64,000 bases of DNA, taken from contig OY747705.1 in assembly GCA_963556495.2 (NCBI GenBank), positions 29,470,501-29,534,500 of the forward strand. The letters run 5' to 3'. Origin of the DNA: Valencia hispanica (taxonomy: Eukaryota; Chordata; Actinopteri; Cyprinodontiformes; Valenciidae). The notes below the pieces were generated by a model that was not told the DNA's origin, did not search any database, and saw nothing but the letters and a program-made list of their open reading frames with translations. The position numbers were made by a program, and so were the translations under genes. Below, in pieces: positions 1-11,047 of the stretch (positions are counted from its first letter, which is position 1; each line of letters begins with the position of its first letter).

Positions 1-542
1 TTATTTTTTCCCAAAGTTACTGTCTTTTCTGCAGATCGCCCTCACTGAAATGACAGTTACTTCATTAACTGAACATTTCCCCCAATAAACACAAATGCAC
101 AGACAGGCCCCGCCTCCAATAGCTTCCCCCACCGATTGTGAGGTGGTCAAAACCTGCTGTGAAATGTGTTTGATTTCTTGCGATCTTTTCTCTTCGGTAC
201 AATCCCTCTTCGAGAAAAGCAAGTCCAAATTGCTTATCTCGCCCAATTTTGTTGCACATATAGATTACACTGGATGATTACAGCAACTTCAACCAATCTT
301 CTGGGTGGGTCAGGCCCCGCCTCCTGGCTTCGGCAGTCGACACCGCCTAGTCAGAACCGACACCACCCGCTGCAAAGAGATTTTCCCAGGTCAGCAGAGA
401 GCTGCTGCAGCGTGAGGAACAGGAGAGGGGTCGGAAGGAAAAAGGAGACCAGGCCCTTCAGATGCTGATGATCACTGCGAGGGTCCGGGTCAGGGTGCGG
501 TGACACCTGAGGTTCTCTGCCAGCTGTAAATTTAAAGTTGAA
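1..542. other. Unresolved flank of the endogenous retrovirus
   Basis: This stretch lies on the 3' side of the retroviral pol remnant, which runs on the - strand. Short - strand reading frames exist near positions 1-259, but I recognise no integrase or envelope motif in them. The DNA is richer in GC than the intron further right. It could be rearranged retroviral sequence or unrelated flanking DNA. No LTR boundary was identified. Confidence 0.3.
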
Positions 543-884
543 TTAGACCGCTCGATGACGCCCTATTTCCCCACGCGTCAACAGTGTCAGCCTTACTGTG
601 ACCCCAGTAGCAGTAACAAAACCTGCTCTCTTCCACTGTGGTAATTCATAATGTATAACAGAAAACCCGTAGTTCGAATCAGTGTAAATCGTGACGTCTT
701 TATCTCTTCCCCATTTGCATGCTTCAATAAGAGCCCTTATCTTAGCACGCTGTGCGCTCTGCTTGCCGTCCAGCTTCCCTGACACGACAGTATGTAGTGA
801 ATCTCCATTCTGCTCAACAACTGCAAAACCTGATTTTAACTGGCCCTGTGCATCTCTAAAACAACAAACATCTGTATAGAGCAC
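543..884 (-). pseudogene. Retroviral RNase H domain fragment
   Basis: The frame encodes an RNase H-like fold: an opening strand with LYTD near the start, a helix around AQRAKIRALIEAC, and a later TDSNYGF motif carrying an aspartate typical of the catalytic set. The helix position that is usually acidic in this family appears as lysine, so activity is doubtful. The frame differs from that of the protease-RT frame upstream (958-3300), and a TGA lies at 955-957, so the polyprotein is broken between the two. The family role is degrading the RNA strand of RNA-DNA hybrids during reverse transcription. Confidence 0.7.
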
Positions 885-957
885 AAAACCTGTAGGTAAA
901 GGATCAGACCGTAAGTCAGGACGTATTTTTTGAGCAACAGAATTCAGCCTGACACAG

Positions 958-3300
958 TCATGCTGCTCCCCAGAGGCGGTGATGGTCAGCCATGTTTATT
1001 CCTTCATGCGTAAAAATAATGTTTGGTGCCTCCAAAACTCTGCTAATCCGCTGCTGACGCAAAGTAGAAAGAGTAAACGTCTCAGAATTAACCAATGCCA
1101 TGACTCCATGAGATGTCAAAATATTAAGTGGATAACCCCTAACAATGTGTGAAGTTTTCTCCACTAGGTGTGCAATTCCTGCTGCATGTCTCGTGCAAGG
1201 TGGCTGTCTCATTTCAATAGCTTGCAGCTTTATGCTAAGATACATAAGAATGTATCTCTGACCACCTTTTTTCTGAAACAAAATCCCATTAACCACCCCA
1301 TCTGTTTCTGATGTGTTAAGAAAAAATGGACATGTATAGTCAGGAGTGGCTAAATCAGCTGCTTGTGCTAGAGCCTGTTTCAACTTAATAAATGCCTCCT
1401 CAGCCGGTATGTCCCATTCTAATTTAGCATGCAGATTTTTTATACCATGAGCATTTACAAGAGCCCTGAGTGGTGTGGTAAGGTTTGTGTAATTAGGCAC
1501 ATAATGTCTGGAAAAATTTGTCAGTCCCAAAAATGACAGCATTGATTTAACAGTGAGAGGTTTAGAATGGGCCAAAATAGCATTCTTGTGGGTGTCCGTC
1601 AGTCCAGCGCCTTGAGCGGTCACCCTTCGCCCCAGGAACTGGACTTCCTGCCTGACCAACTGAAGCTTATCGCGGGAGACTTTAAATCCCTCTTTTCCCA
1701 AATGTTGCAACACAACTAGAGTCGCTGCTATGCACTTTTCAACAGTAGGGGATGCTAAAAGTAAATCGTCCACATATTGGGTCAGTACACAGCCTGGAGG
1801 GAGCTGTACAGTGCTTAATGACTGCTTCAACACCTGATTAAAAATACCTGGAGATAAAGCAAAACCCTGCGGAAGCCTACTATAACGTAGCTTCCTGCCC
1901 CTGAATGTAAATGAAAAAATATCCCTGACAGAAGGATGGAGCGGTAAACAGAAAAATGCATTAGCCAAATCTATGCAGGTAAACCATTTTAAATCAGGAG
2001 TCAGTGATGCCAGAGCTGTATATGGATTCGGTGTAGAAATGGGAGGAGTTCTAAGGGCCTCATTAATAGCACGCAAATCATGTGCCATTCTGTATTTACC
2101 AGTACCTTGTTTTTCCACAGGAAGAATAGGGGTGTTATATGAAGAGTTTGATGGTTCTAAAACTCCAGCTTCAAGTAAGCCTGCAATAGTGTCTGCAATA
2201 CCTTCCTCAGCCTGAGGTTTATGTGGATACTGCAAACGCCAGATTGGATCAGAATGTTTCATCTCAAATGTGATGGGTGTGGTTTGCACTAGACCAACAT
2301 CAGTGGGACCATCTGACCACAAAGAGTCAGGCACGACCTTTAAGGCCTCCACTGCATCAGGATGATCTGTTTTTTCTCTGCCATGATTTCTAGAAAGCTG
2401 CAAATGTTCCAGAATGGTAGTATCAGAGAGCTGCGTGTCTATTTTGTACATCTGAGTAGAAGGAGAAAAAGAGACTGAATGTATCTGGGTAGGAACCCAA
2501 TCCTTTAATTCAACTCCCCTTTTAACCATTCCCCCCAAATCTTTAGCTTGATGTTTCGGATGCAACAAAAGCGATATGTGTGGAAGCGCTTCAGCTTCCA
2601 TCATATACCATTTATGCTGCTTTGAAGTCAGATGAGCATACAGTGCCACACCCTCCTTTCCCACAAAGCATGGACCCGAAGCCACAGACCAACTTTGGCC
2701 TTCAAGTTCTGTTTCAAATTGTTCCTGGTATAAGGTAGGATCGCCCCTCTCATAAAGGAAGGTCACATGGAAAGGATCAGGCGGTGGAACAAAAGGCTGG
2801 AGTTCAAGCAGCCAAGGCTTCCAGCATCTCAGAAAGTCAGCCGCAGAAGATTCATGTGCAGACATCGTAGTCAATCTGATCCAGAAAATATCAGCCACTT
2901 GTGAAGTGTCATCCTTCAGCAAAAATTGACCACTCATGGTGTCACAGCAATGCGTACGTCCATTCGGAAAAGTCACCATAAGTCCATCAGGGGTACATAG
3001 AATAGTAGCACCAAGTTTGATAAGCAGATCTCTGCCTAACAAATTGACAGGCGTGGTTTGAGCAATGACAAAAGGATGTGATAGTCTTTGATCACCCACT
3101 GAAACAGGCAATGGTTGAGTTATAGGGAGAGTCATTGGAGCCCCAGAGATTCCGATCACAGACACTGTGTTCCCAGAAAAATTGACGTCTGGTAAAACTC
3201 TGTCCAATGTGCTGAAAGTCGCACCAGTGTCAATCAGGAAAGGCAATGAATGTCCATGTACGTCTATTGTGAGCATAGGATCTCCCTGTGTCCTGCTCAC
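958..3300 (-). pseudogene. Retroviral protease-reverse transcriptase (pol fragment)
   Basis: This 780-residue open frame starts with a retropepsin domain. LIDTGA, holding the catalytic aspartate, lies near 3220-3231, and a second conserved block, LLGRDLL, follows. A reverse transcriptase domain comes next, with LPQGF and the catalytic YVDD at about 1765-1776, then a connection region. The frame is shared with the gag C-part and separated from it by a single TGA at 3322-3324, which is the arrangement expected for stop-codon readthrough. The annotated methionine is therefore probably not a real start. The frame ends at a TGA (955-957) before RNase H, so the copy cannot make full pol. Confidence 0.8.
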
Positions 3301-3321
3301 TAAGGTACTCTGTGGGCATTG

Positions 3322-4182
3322 TCAATACTGAGGCCCACTCTGTCCCCCTGGATAGGAGGGAGGAGCCATATGCTGATTCGGAGCCATATGTAGAGGTGGC
3401 TGACCGGGAGGTATAGCGCCCCCTTGTGGGTGTGGGCACTCCCTCACCCAGTGTTCATTGGAGCCACACCTGTGACAACCGTTAGCACCCGGCTGCCCTC
3501 TCCCCATGCCTCTAAAATCCCCAAACCTGGCCCTGCCACGTGACCTGCCACGAGGCTGCCATGTCCTATAAGGAGCAGTAAATGGCGGATTCGGCGCAGC
3601 TCCAGCATACATCACAGGAAAAGAAGGCAGCACTGTCCCTGATCCAACAGTAGGTGCTGCTTCAGCCACCATCTGCTTCACTTTCTTAGACTGATACAAG
3701 TCAGTCAATTTATTCTGAGCCTCTTTTAACTGTAGTTTTAACAAAGCAGTCTCCATTTTCTTATTCTCCTCAGCGTCCTTTAACGCAGAATCTTGCACGT
3801 CTTGTAAATAATATGTTACGTGTCTTTCCCATGTAGGCTGATCATAAATGTGTGAATCAGGATTCCGTTTCATTAATGTAGCAACAGACTCTGGCATGCC
3901 TGCTAAAACTGCTTCTCTAAACCAAATCCGATTATTTCCCGGATCTCGAGGGTGTTCTCCAGTAACTGCAACCCATTTATCTTTACATTTTGCTATATGT
4001 TCTGCGGGAGTAACATCAGTTGACCAGGGAAATTTCAAAATTTTAGACGCAGGCGGAGTAGAATATTTTCTTCTGACCCACTCGGCGAGCTCATATGCAT
4101 GATGTGTGAATGGGACTTCATCAAGTACACATGCTAGCTGACACTGGAGCATCATCTCATTATAATCTGTCAATGTCAACAT
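3322..4182 (-). pseudogene. Retroviral gag, C-terminal part (capsid end and nucleocapsid)
   Basis: This 286-residue frame has a capsid-like helical region in its first half and a lysine/glutamine-rich, probably coiled-coil, segment around residues 130-165. A basic arginine-glycine-rich patch follows, then one zinc knuckle (CHRCGSNEHWVREC, near 3436-3477) that fits CX2CX4HX4C. Such knuckles bind viral RNA during packaging. It lies in a different frame from the N-terminal gag part (4190-4939) and in the same frame as protease-RT. The frame ends with TGA followed by C. The methionine at the start is likely internal to the original gag. Confidence 0.75.
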
Positions 4183-4189
4183 TCTACCC

Positions 4190-4939
4190 CTAATCCCCAG
4201 TGTGTTCTACAACCCCTTTACCGGTGACTTCAAAACGCAATTTATAATCTTGTCCATCATCTTTTACCTTTAAATCACCCTGTGGTTTTTTAGTCAATGG
4301 TTCATGGGCTACAGACCTCTGTGGGAGGCCACTCCAGTGCAACACTGCACTGCTTGAAGGAAGGGGGGGAGTAATGCCCACCGGGGGTGGCTCACAAAGA
4401 GATGGTGAACTCGGTGGGTCACCCTGCGTGTTTTGAAGTATAATCTGGCCATTGTCTGTCTCCAAGCCCCATGAAATATGTGTTTGACCAGAGGTCGTCA
4501 ATATGGGGTACATAGGTTGATATGGGGGAGGGATATGGTCTGCCGAAAAACTATTTTCTGCAGTAACACACAAATGATCAATACCCTGTCCTGCTAAACC
4601 CCATGTTTTCCAAATTTTCTCAGCTTTTAAGTGTCTCATTTTAGCACCAGTGATGCTCTTTGCTGTTTTAGCTTTATCTGCATAACGTTTCCCTTCCTCA
4701 AAACACATTTGTGACAAACTTCTTTTGTCGTCTCCTCGGGCACCATGACGAGCCCACATGGCCGTCATAAGGCCCTGGAACTGGTTTTTATCTTTTTTAC
4801 CGGGCTTATCAACTAAAACAGAATATAATTTAGAAATGTATATTAACAATTGGGCATCTAAAGTACGCCAGTTTCGTCCCTGTGGAGCAGGAAGTAATTT
4901 ATATTCGGCTGCCATTGAATATTCGTAACAAAAATCCAA
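4190..4939 (-). pseudogene. Retroviral gag, N-terminal part (matrix-like)
   Basis: This 249-residue frame is placed as the matrix/linker part of gag because it lies directly upstream of the capsid-nucleocapsid frame in the same orientation. The first 110 residues are basic and helix-prone. Residues 130-210 are rich in proline, like the linker between matrix and capsid in related viruses. The frame ends at a TAG (4190-4192), with another in-frame TAG 3 bases further on, and gag resumes in another frame at 4182. I read this as a frameshift in a decayed copy. A second methionine (MAAEYK, at about 4915) may be the true start. No sequence motif proves the matrix assignment. Confidence 0.6.
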
Positions 4940-5512
4940 AATGGATTAAAATTTAACAAAATAGGTTATTTGTATTAACTCTATAAATTATTTATTTTAA
5001 TTGATAAACTATCAATTCGTAGGCCCAAATTTATCCCAATATTAATGCAATTAACAGTAAAGGCAGGCACCGTTTTTATTTAATCTATTTCTTTTTTATA
5101 GTGAAGGAGTTTATATCTTATTTATCCATGCAACATTAACCTTAATAATGTTTTAGGCAAAGCCGAAACGAAGGAAAGCTAAAAAGGTTTATAACGCACT
5201 GTTTATCTTATCATTAATTTATTTATATACGGAGATTATTGCCGTTTCATCTAAAAATCAAAGAATTCCTAATAGAGTCCGGCCTGCGCCAAAACTCGGG
5301 ACGCACACTTCGGTAAAACACCCGAAGAAATAGAATTCTCCCAATATAAAGCAATTTTTATTTATCATTAAAACATATACCGAAAGAAATACGTTTAAAA
5401 CTCGCTTTGCAACACAAAATCATCAACAGTTTGCTCAAAAAAAAAAAATTTTTTTTTCAAATACTTGTTTATGCTTGAATTCAGAACAAAAACAGTTGGG
5501 GTTTTTTGGCAT
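4940..5512. other. AT-rich flank, expected 5' LTR/leader position, not resolved
   Basis: This segment lies upstream of the - strand gag and should hold the leader and 5' LTR if the provirus were complete. I could not define TG...CA ends, a primer-binding site or a TATA box with confidence. It is strongly AT-rich and includes an A-run/T-run at about 5438-5458. There is no gene. Confidence 0.35.
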
Positions 5513-6010
5513 CTACAGTAGTGCTCATAAGTTTGAAATACCCTTTAAGTATTTTTGGCCATTTTTCTAAGAATATTAATGATAAAACAGAAACTTTTCT
5601 TTCACTTATTGTTGTTGAGTGAGGCCATTATTATCTAAATTAATTATTTCTCTTTTTAAACAACAGATCAGAAACCATCAAAATGACCCTCATCCCATAA
5701 ATATGGGACTCTAGCTGGAATGGGACTCTAAAGCAAAATGGAATAGTAGTTTCAAGATACAAAAAAAAGAAGGCAATTGCAGAAAACTGCAAAACTGCCT
5801 TGTTGAGTCATCAGAAACGAGCCATCACTCCACCAAAGCCTCAAAGCAGCCTACTTAAACTACGGCAAATATCAAAGCTCTTGGAACAAAGTTGGAGAGC
5901 TAGGACCAAAAATAGGTCCACAGCCAATAACATTACATTTAGACAGGTATCTACAAGGCCTATGAGGGAAATTCTGTTACGGTATTAAAACTTATGTGGA
6001 CAACTGTATA
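5513..6010 (+). mobile_element. Degraded Tc1/mariner-like fragment
   Basis: The stretch begins with a phrase resembling fish Tc1 terminal repeats (CTACAGTAGTGCTCATAAGTT) and includes a short frame (5800-5988) rich in basic residues that could be remains of the transposase N-terminal DNA-binding region. No catalytic motif survives and no second terminal repeat was found. Assignment rests on overall resemblance. Confidence 0.35.
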
Positions 6011-7290
6011 TAATAGATGTAGTTAAGGATAAGGGAATGTTCATTGCATCTCTAACATCAGTTTCATCCATACTATGGAACAGAAAACACATCTTTATTA
6101 AAAGTAGCTTATCACCAGCCTGGTGCTGCACTCTGTAAGTAAATCTTAATGAGTCCAGTCAGAAGAAATCATGCACAAAGCATTAACAAACTGCTGTTTG
6201 TTTTACAGATCTCTTTTAGCTGGTTACACCAAGGATCTGAAACCTGAAAACTTATGGGTTGTCTTTTGAATAATTACATAAAAGACTCCATGTCCTGTTG
6301 TTGCCCTTTGTTCTCGTCCTGCTCTTCAGTCCTCACCAGGCAATGCCAGGGCTTATCCTTGACAATGTAGCAGCTGCATTTTGCATATGAAAAACTCACG
6401 CATTCAGCTGAACTCTCAGCAACCACCCTACATATGCACTTTGGATGTGTGCACAGTCTTTTTTAATTCCAACTCTTCACATCTAGATATGTTAAGGTTT
6501 TATAAAATCTTTGAAGCCTTTTCACAAGGACTCTTGGGCCACTCTTACTTTAAATCAAGACCCTGATATGTGTGTACTAGTTAACCACCATAATCTCGCC
6601 CCAGAAGTGCATGCTCAAAACAGTCAGGGAACTCTCATCCTCTGTCATACTTAATAAGGAATTCATCACTTTCTTGATGTATCCCAGAAGACCTCTCCAT
6701 GACCCTGAAGAGACCATCAATGATTTGTCAGATTTTTTTATGTCATATTCTTAAGTCAGTGTAAAACGGGTCTATTATATTCTCAACAAACTTGTGATTA
6801 TTAGTCTATTACAACTAGCTAAACAACTGTGTCTTGAATTATTTACCCGGACTTTCCTGATAATATGTATAACTTAGTAATAAGTGATTTTTTTCCTAAA
6901 CATTATTCAAACTACCTCTCTGACTTTATTACCTTTTAAGTTAGATAGAGGTCCACTGTTCTAGTTCTTAATATTAATGTCAACAATTGTACTTCATAAT
7001 TCCGTATGTCACATATTAGAAGTTATGTGTCACAAGGTAAACATTTGGTCAAAACAGATCAAATAAGGCAATTTGACAATGATTTATGATGATAGAATCA
7101 GTTCAAACTATTATGCAAAAACCTTCCAGTTAGGTTATTATGAAACAGCTGACGCCTCAGAGTGTTCTACATCACACAATACTTTCAACCTACATCTAGC
7201 ATAATTATTTGCCATTGAATAAATGGACACATTTTTCACCTGCCTAAAGATAGCACCACAGGTCCATGTGTGGGTTGTGCAGAGCCCTGT
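6011..7290. other. Non-coding AT-rich DNA
   Basis: I see no exon, RNA gene or recognisable repeat. A small frame at 6381-6566 has no features and is probably chance. Confidence 0.5.
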
Positions 7291-7294
7291 AGAG

Positions 7295-7600
7295 CCCTAA
7301 GTCACAGAAGTTTTCTCATGTCACATTGCCCTAGTCATTCAGCTCCAATGGCTCCCCATCTTCTCCAGAGTACACTTCGGATTCTTGGTTCTCACCTATA
7401 GGTCTTTGAATGGTCAAGCATCAACATACATCTCAGAACAGTTATATCTGTATGTCCCTAGCTGGTCCCTAAGGTCATGTGACCAAGGTCTGCTGGTGTG
7501 CCACGTATGAGGCTGATAACTAAAGGTGAGAAAGCCTTCTCAGCTGTGGCCCCAGGAACTCTTCTCCCCCACTTTAGTTTGAGGTCAGTAGGTCTGAATC
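7295..7600 (+). pseudogene. L2-type LINE relic, RT C-terminal region
   Basis: Translated on the + strand, this segment resembles the end of a fish L2 reverse transcriptase. It contains a W-L-P block (LQWLP), then a VLTYRSLNGQAS-like phrase followed by YISEQLYLY, SLRSCDQGLL and later AFS. These are the conserved tail blocks also visible in the better copy at 26630-29450. Stops and frame changes interrupt it. It is an old, dead fragment. Confidence 0.55.
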
Positions 7601-8109
7601 TGTACACAACTATGTAATATATGGCTTTAAAAGGGCTATATAACATTTTACTTTCTTGCTTACTTTGACAATGGTTGAACATCCTAGTGACAGGGGTACA
7701 AATATTAAACCTTAGTAACAAATGTAACAAACAACAGGAAAGCTAATAGAAAAGTAGTGAACAGAATTACAGGGCAGTCTGTGATGGATACCAGTATGTG
7801 TACTAGATCTTGCAATGTTGTTCAAACAGATTCTTATGTTTTCCAATACAAACTTTATTCAAACACATGTACAGAAGAGAGCAGCTGGTGCAAGTCAGCA
7901 CTGTTTTGCAAAGAGTAGCTGGTAAATATTCTAAGCATGAGCTGAGTAAGGGAATATAAAAAAGGCTCTTCTTCTTAAGAACTAGATTTTGATGACTTGA
8001 CATCTCAATATTTCTAGAATTTAAATTTCTTGAAACACTAAATGTTTACAAAAAAATTTGAAAGATAAAATATTTATATAAATTTACAATTAGTTTCATT
8101 GAGATAAGC

Positions 8110-8307
8110 CTGGCAGAGCTCCCCCAGCTCTACAGAACCAGGGTCACAAAGAAGGCTAAAGCCATCCTTGTTGACCCAAAACACCCTCTTCACCATCATT
8201 ATAGGTTGCTGCCATCTGCCAGATACACAGCAATAAAATGCAACACAAAAAGGTACAAATGTTCATTTGTTCCCGTTAGTGTCAGCCTCATTAATAATCT
8301 GAATTGA
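8110..8307 (+). pseudogene. Rex1/L2-like LINE relic, C-terminal end
   Basis: An open stretch reads ILVDPKHPLHHHYRLLPSARY and then SFVPVSVSLINNLN before a TGA at 8305-8307. These match the conserved end of fish Rex1/L2-group LINE proteins (the DxxHPL, LLPS and NSFVP-type blocks). The rest of the RT is absent, so it is a 5'-truncated, old insertion. Confidence 0.6.
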
Positions 8308-10049
8308 TAAATATGGTTTTATTGTTATTATTTACTGCTCCTTGGGGGACAATACAGTTGATCTAATCTATGAAAGTAAGATTGAACTTTACCAAACACA
8401 GTTTTAAAAGCAGCCTCAGGAAACAATACAGATTTCAATATATGAATATTCTTAAAAGCCACAACTACTATTGCAATGGAGAATTATTTTGGGAAAAAAA
8501 TCAAGTGGGAAGATATAATCTTTACTTTTTTCAATAAATTATCATTTGTAGATTTCAAATTCTCTTAAAATGTTCACTTAATACCACCTACTCATTTTCA
8601 GCTTTAGCAGAAATAGTGTGGGTTTAGACAACACAGAGCCAGAAGAGTTTGCTAAAACGTAGCAAATCATTCGGAAATCTAGTATAGGATTATAGTTCAA
8701 TGTAAGGGCAGATGTAGGCCCATTCGAATGAGTCACAAAATATGAAACAAACCTCCAGTACTCAGGCCTGTGGGACTACATGGTACCACATTACCACCCA
8801 CAAAAGGAGCTAAAATATGGTAATGAGTAAAGTCCTGATGCAGACATTTTCTAACCATTTAAAAACAACAAGAAAATGTTTTCACAATAAAGTATTCATG
8901 CAGAATAGGTAGAATTAATATTCAGATTTTATCCCCCTATGTGAATTTTATAAACCACAAAATTTAGGATGGTTATACTTTGTAAGTTCATATCTATTTT
9001 TTATATTTCTGTGATACACCCTCCAGTTAACTTAGTATTTTCCATCTTCTCCGCCTCCCCCTTGTCCTCACCTCAGGTTCTGACAAGTCTAGTTGCTCCC
9101 TCGACAGCAATATCTGAGAGATCTCTTGGAGTAAAGCCCAAGAGGTGCAATTAGCCAAGGTTTTCTATTGCATCATTTTTTAAGATTACCTCATAAAGCA
9201 CTTGTAAACAAAACGCCAGAGTGTGTTGTATAAAAGAGGGAGAAAATTGTTTTATAGGAAGAGAGTATGGAAAATGTCAGAGAGGCACAACACCGACTTT
9301 CCTGCTGCTCAGAGTAATGGGCAAAAAGCTCAATAAGCTCCTCTCCTGGGTTTAAACTCAACCTATAATTAGTATTTGCTTGCTACCTGCATCGTGCTTG
9401 ACACATCTCCCAGGAAGAACATAACTGATCTTCTGTCCCCATTTTATGGATGACTGGAGAAAGAAAATGAGGAGATGTCATTATTTTAATTTTAATGAAA
9501 ATTGTATGAAATGTTTTTAGGAAACAGCATGATTACAATGCTTACTTAAAGCTGTGAAAATAATACATAAGAAACTCAATATGAAACAAACAATTATGTT
9601 CCATGGGTTTATAGAAATGCATTCTACATAAACCCAGTATACCTGACAGAAGAACAGCCAGTAGTTGGGTCTCTCTTGTAATTTCTGAGAAAAGCTAATA
9701 AGAAAGGGTAAATTGGACAAGCATTATTCCAGATGGAAACATGTTTTTTAAATTACATCTGACGTGGAGAAGATGAAAACTCGCCACAATATTTGTTGTG
9801 AGTTTGCTACACATTTGTTTTGACTAGGACATATATTTTTTCAGCGAGCAACATTGCCAGAACCTTGACCATCTTGTTATAAAACAAACCTATAGTTTAA
9901 TACATTCAAGCCAGTTAATAGCGAAGTTTCTGATTTCCTCTTATCTTGAATACTTTATTTACATACTGAAAGGTAAACTGTGAGAGCCAGGAAGAGGCCA
10001 ATTGAAAACCTCTTCGTTTGAGACAGAGCCTTTGGAGACAGAACCAAAG
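8308..10049. other. Non-coding DNA without recognised features
   Basis: No exon or RNA gene was seen. The short frames at 8969-9154, 9517-9720 and 9915-10115 lack any family resemblance and look like chance. Confidence 0.5.
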
Positions 10050-11035
10050 CACAGCAAAAAGGTAGGGCAAAGCAAATTTATTTGTATAGCACATTTTAGC
10101 AACAAGGCAATTCAAAGTACTTTACATGATGAAAACACAAAACAACAAACAAACAAACAAGAAACATTGCAATGGATTGGCATAATTAAGGAAAGTGATG
10201 AAAAGTTGGAATCCATACTACAAAAATTATGTTCCAGTTATCATTAATCAAAGGCAACTCTAAACGAATGTGTTTTTAGCCTAGATTTAAAGGAATTTTT
10301 GCAGTTTTCTGGATGTTTATTCCACATTAGAGGACTGAATGCTGGTTCTCCATGTTTGGTTCTGATTCTGGGGATGCAGAGTAGACTTGAACCAGAAGAC
10401 ATGAGTGGTATGGACAGTTGATACAGCAATAACAGACCTGTAATGTATTCTGCTGCTAAGGCATTTAGTAATTTATAAACTAACAATAGTATTTAAAGTC
10501 TATTCTCTGAGCTACAAGGACCCAGTTTAAGGACTTTAAAATTGGAGTGATATGCTCTACTTTCCTTTTGATTGTTCTTCATATAGTCAAAAAACAATTA
10601 CTTCAGGTTTTTTTAAACTGAAGAAAGTTAGTTGTTCTTTGCATCTACTTAACACTTGAATGGGTTCATAGTCACCTGATGACATTGTGATATAGAGCTG
10701 CGTATCATCTGCGTAACTTTGGTAACTTATATTATTTGTTATAATCTGAGCTAGTGGGGACATGGTGATAATAAATAAGATGAGTCCCAAGATGGAACCT
10801 TAGGGTATCACACATGTTATTTTTGTCAGCTCCAATGAAAAGTTACCTTTTGACACAAGGAAGTCGTTGTTGTTTTGGAAAGACTCGTATCAGTCAAGTA
10901 CTGGACCAGAGAGTTCAACCCTGTTCTCCAGTCGCTTCAATAATATACCATGGTCAACAGTGTTGAATGCTATGGTGAAGTCCAAAAATATTAGCACTGT
11001 GGTTCTTACACAGTGTGCATTTATGCGCATGTCAT
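10050..11035 (-). pseudogene. L2 (Maui-like) LINE relic
   Basis: This is a - strand copy of the L2 family seen intact at 26630-29450. The tail (10050-10130) matches the L2 3' end, with TTTGTATAGCACATTTT in the + sense. Frame 10244-10486 holds the C-terminal RIRTKHGEPAFS and [11 protein letters not shown] blocks. Frame 10587-10790 holds [16 protein letters not shown] with the YADD catalytic motif. DNA at 10900-10990 still encodes the AFDTVDH-like block. Several frameshifts and gaps separate these parts. The protein was a reverse transcriptase for target-primed insertion. Confidence 0.75.
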
Positions 11036-11047
11036 TGAATGCTTTGA

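Larger units (their letters stand above)
543..4939 (-). mobile_element. Decayed class I endogenous retrovirus, gag-pro-pol part
   Basis: Reading on the - strand from high to low coordinates, the order is gag N-part (4939-4190), gag C-part with a zinc knuckle (4182-3322), protease plus reverse transcriptase (3300-958) and an RNase H piece (884-543). The order, the single CX2CX4HX4C knuckle, the DTGA protease motif, the YVDD polymerase motif and gag and pro-pol sharing one frame across a stop codon all fit gamma/epsilon-like retroviruses. Integrase, env and both LTRs were not identified here. There is a frameshift within gag and another between RT and RNase H, so this copy is defective. It is an old genomic copy, not an active virus. 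Confidence 0.85.

Noticed and set aside
5280..5345. Possible retroviral primer-binding site (TGGCGCAGG on the - strand)
   Set aside because: The following bases do not clearly match a tRNA 3' end that I can name, and no LTR terminus adjoins it.
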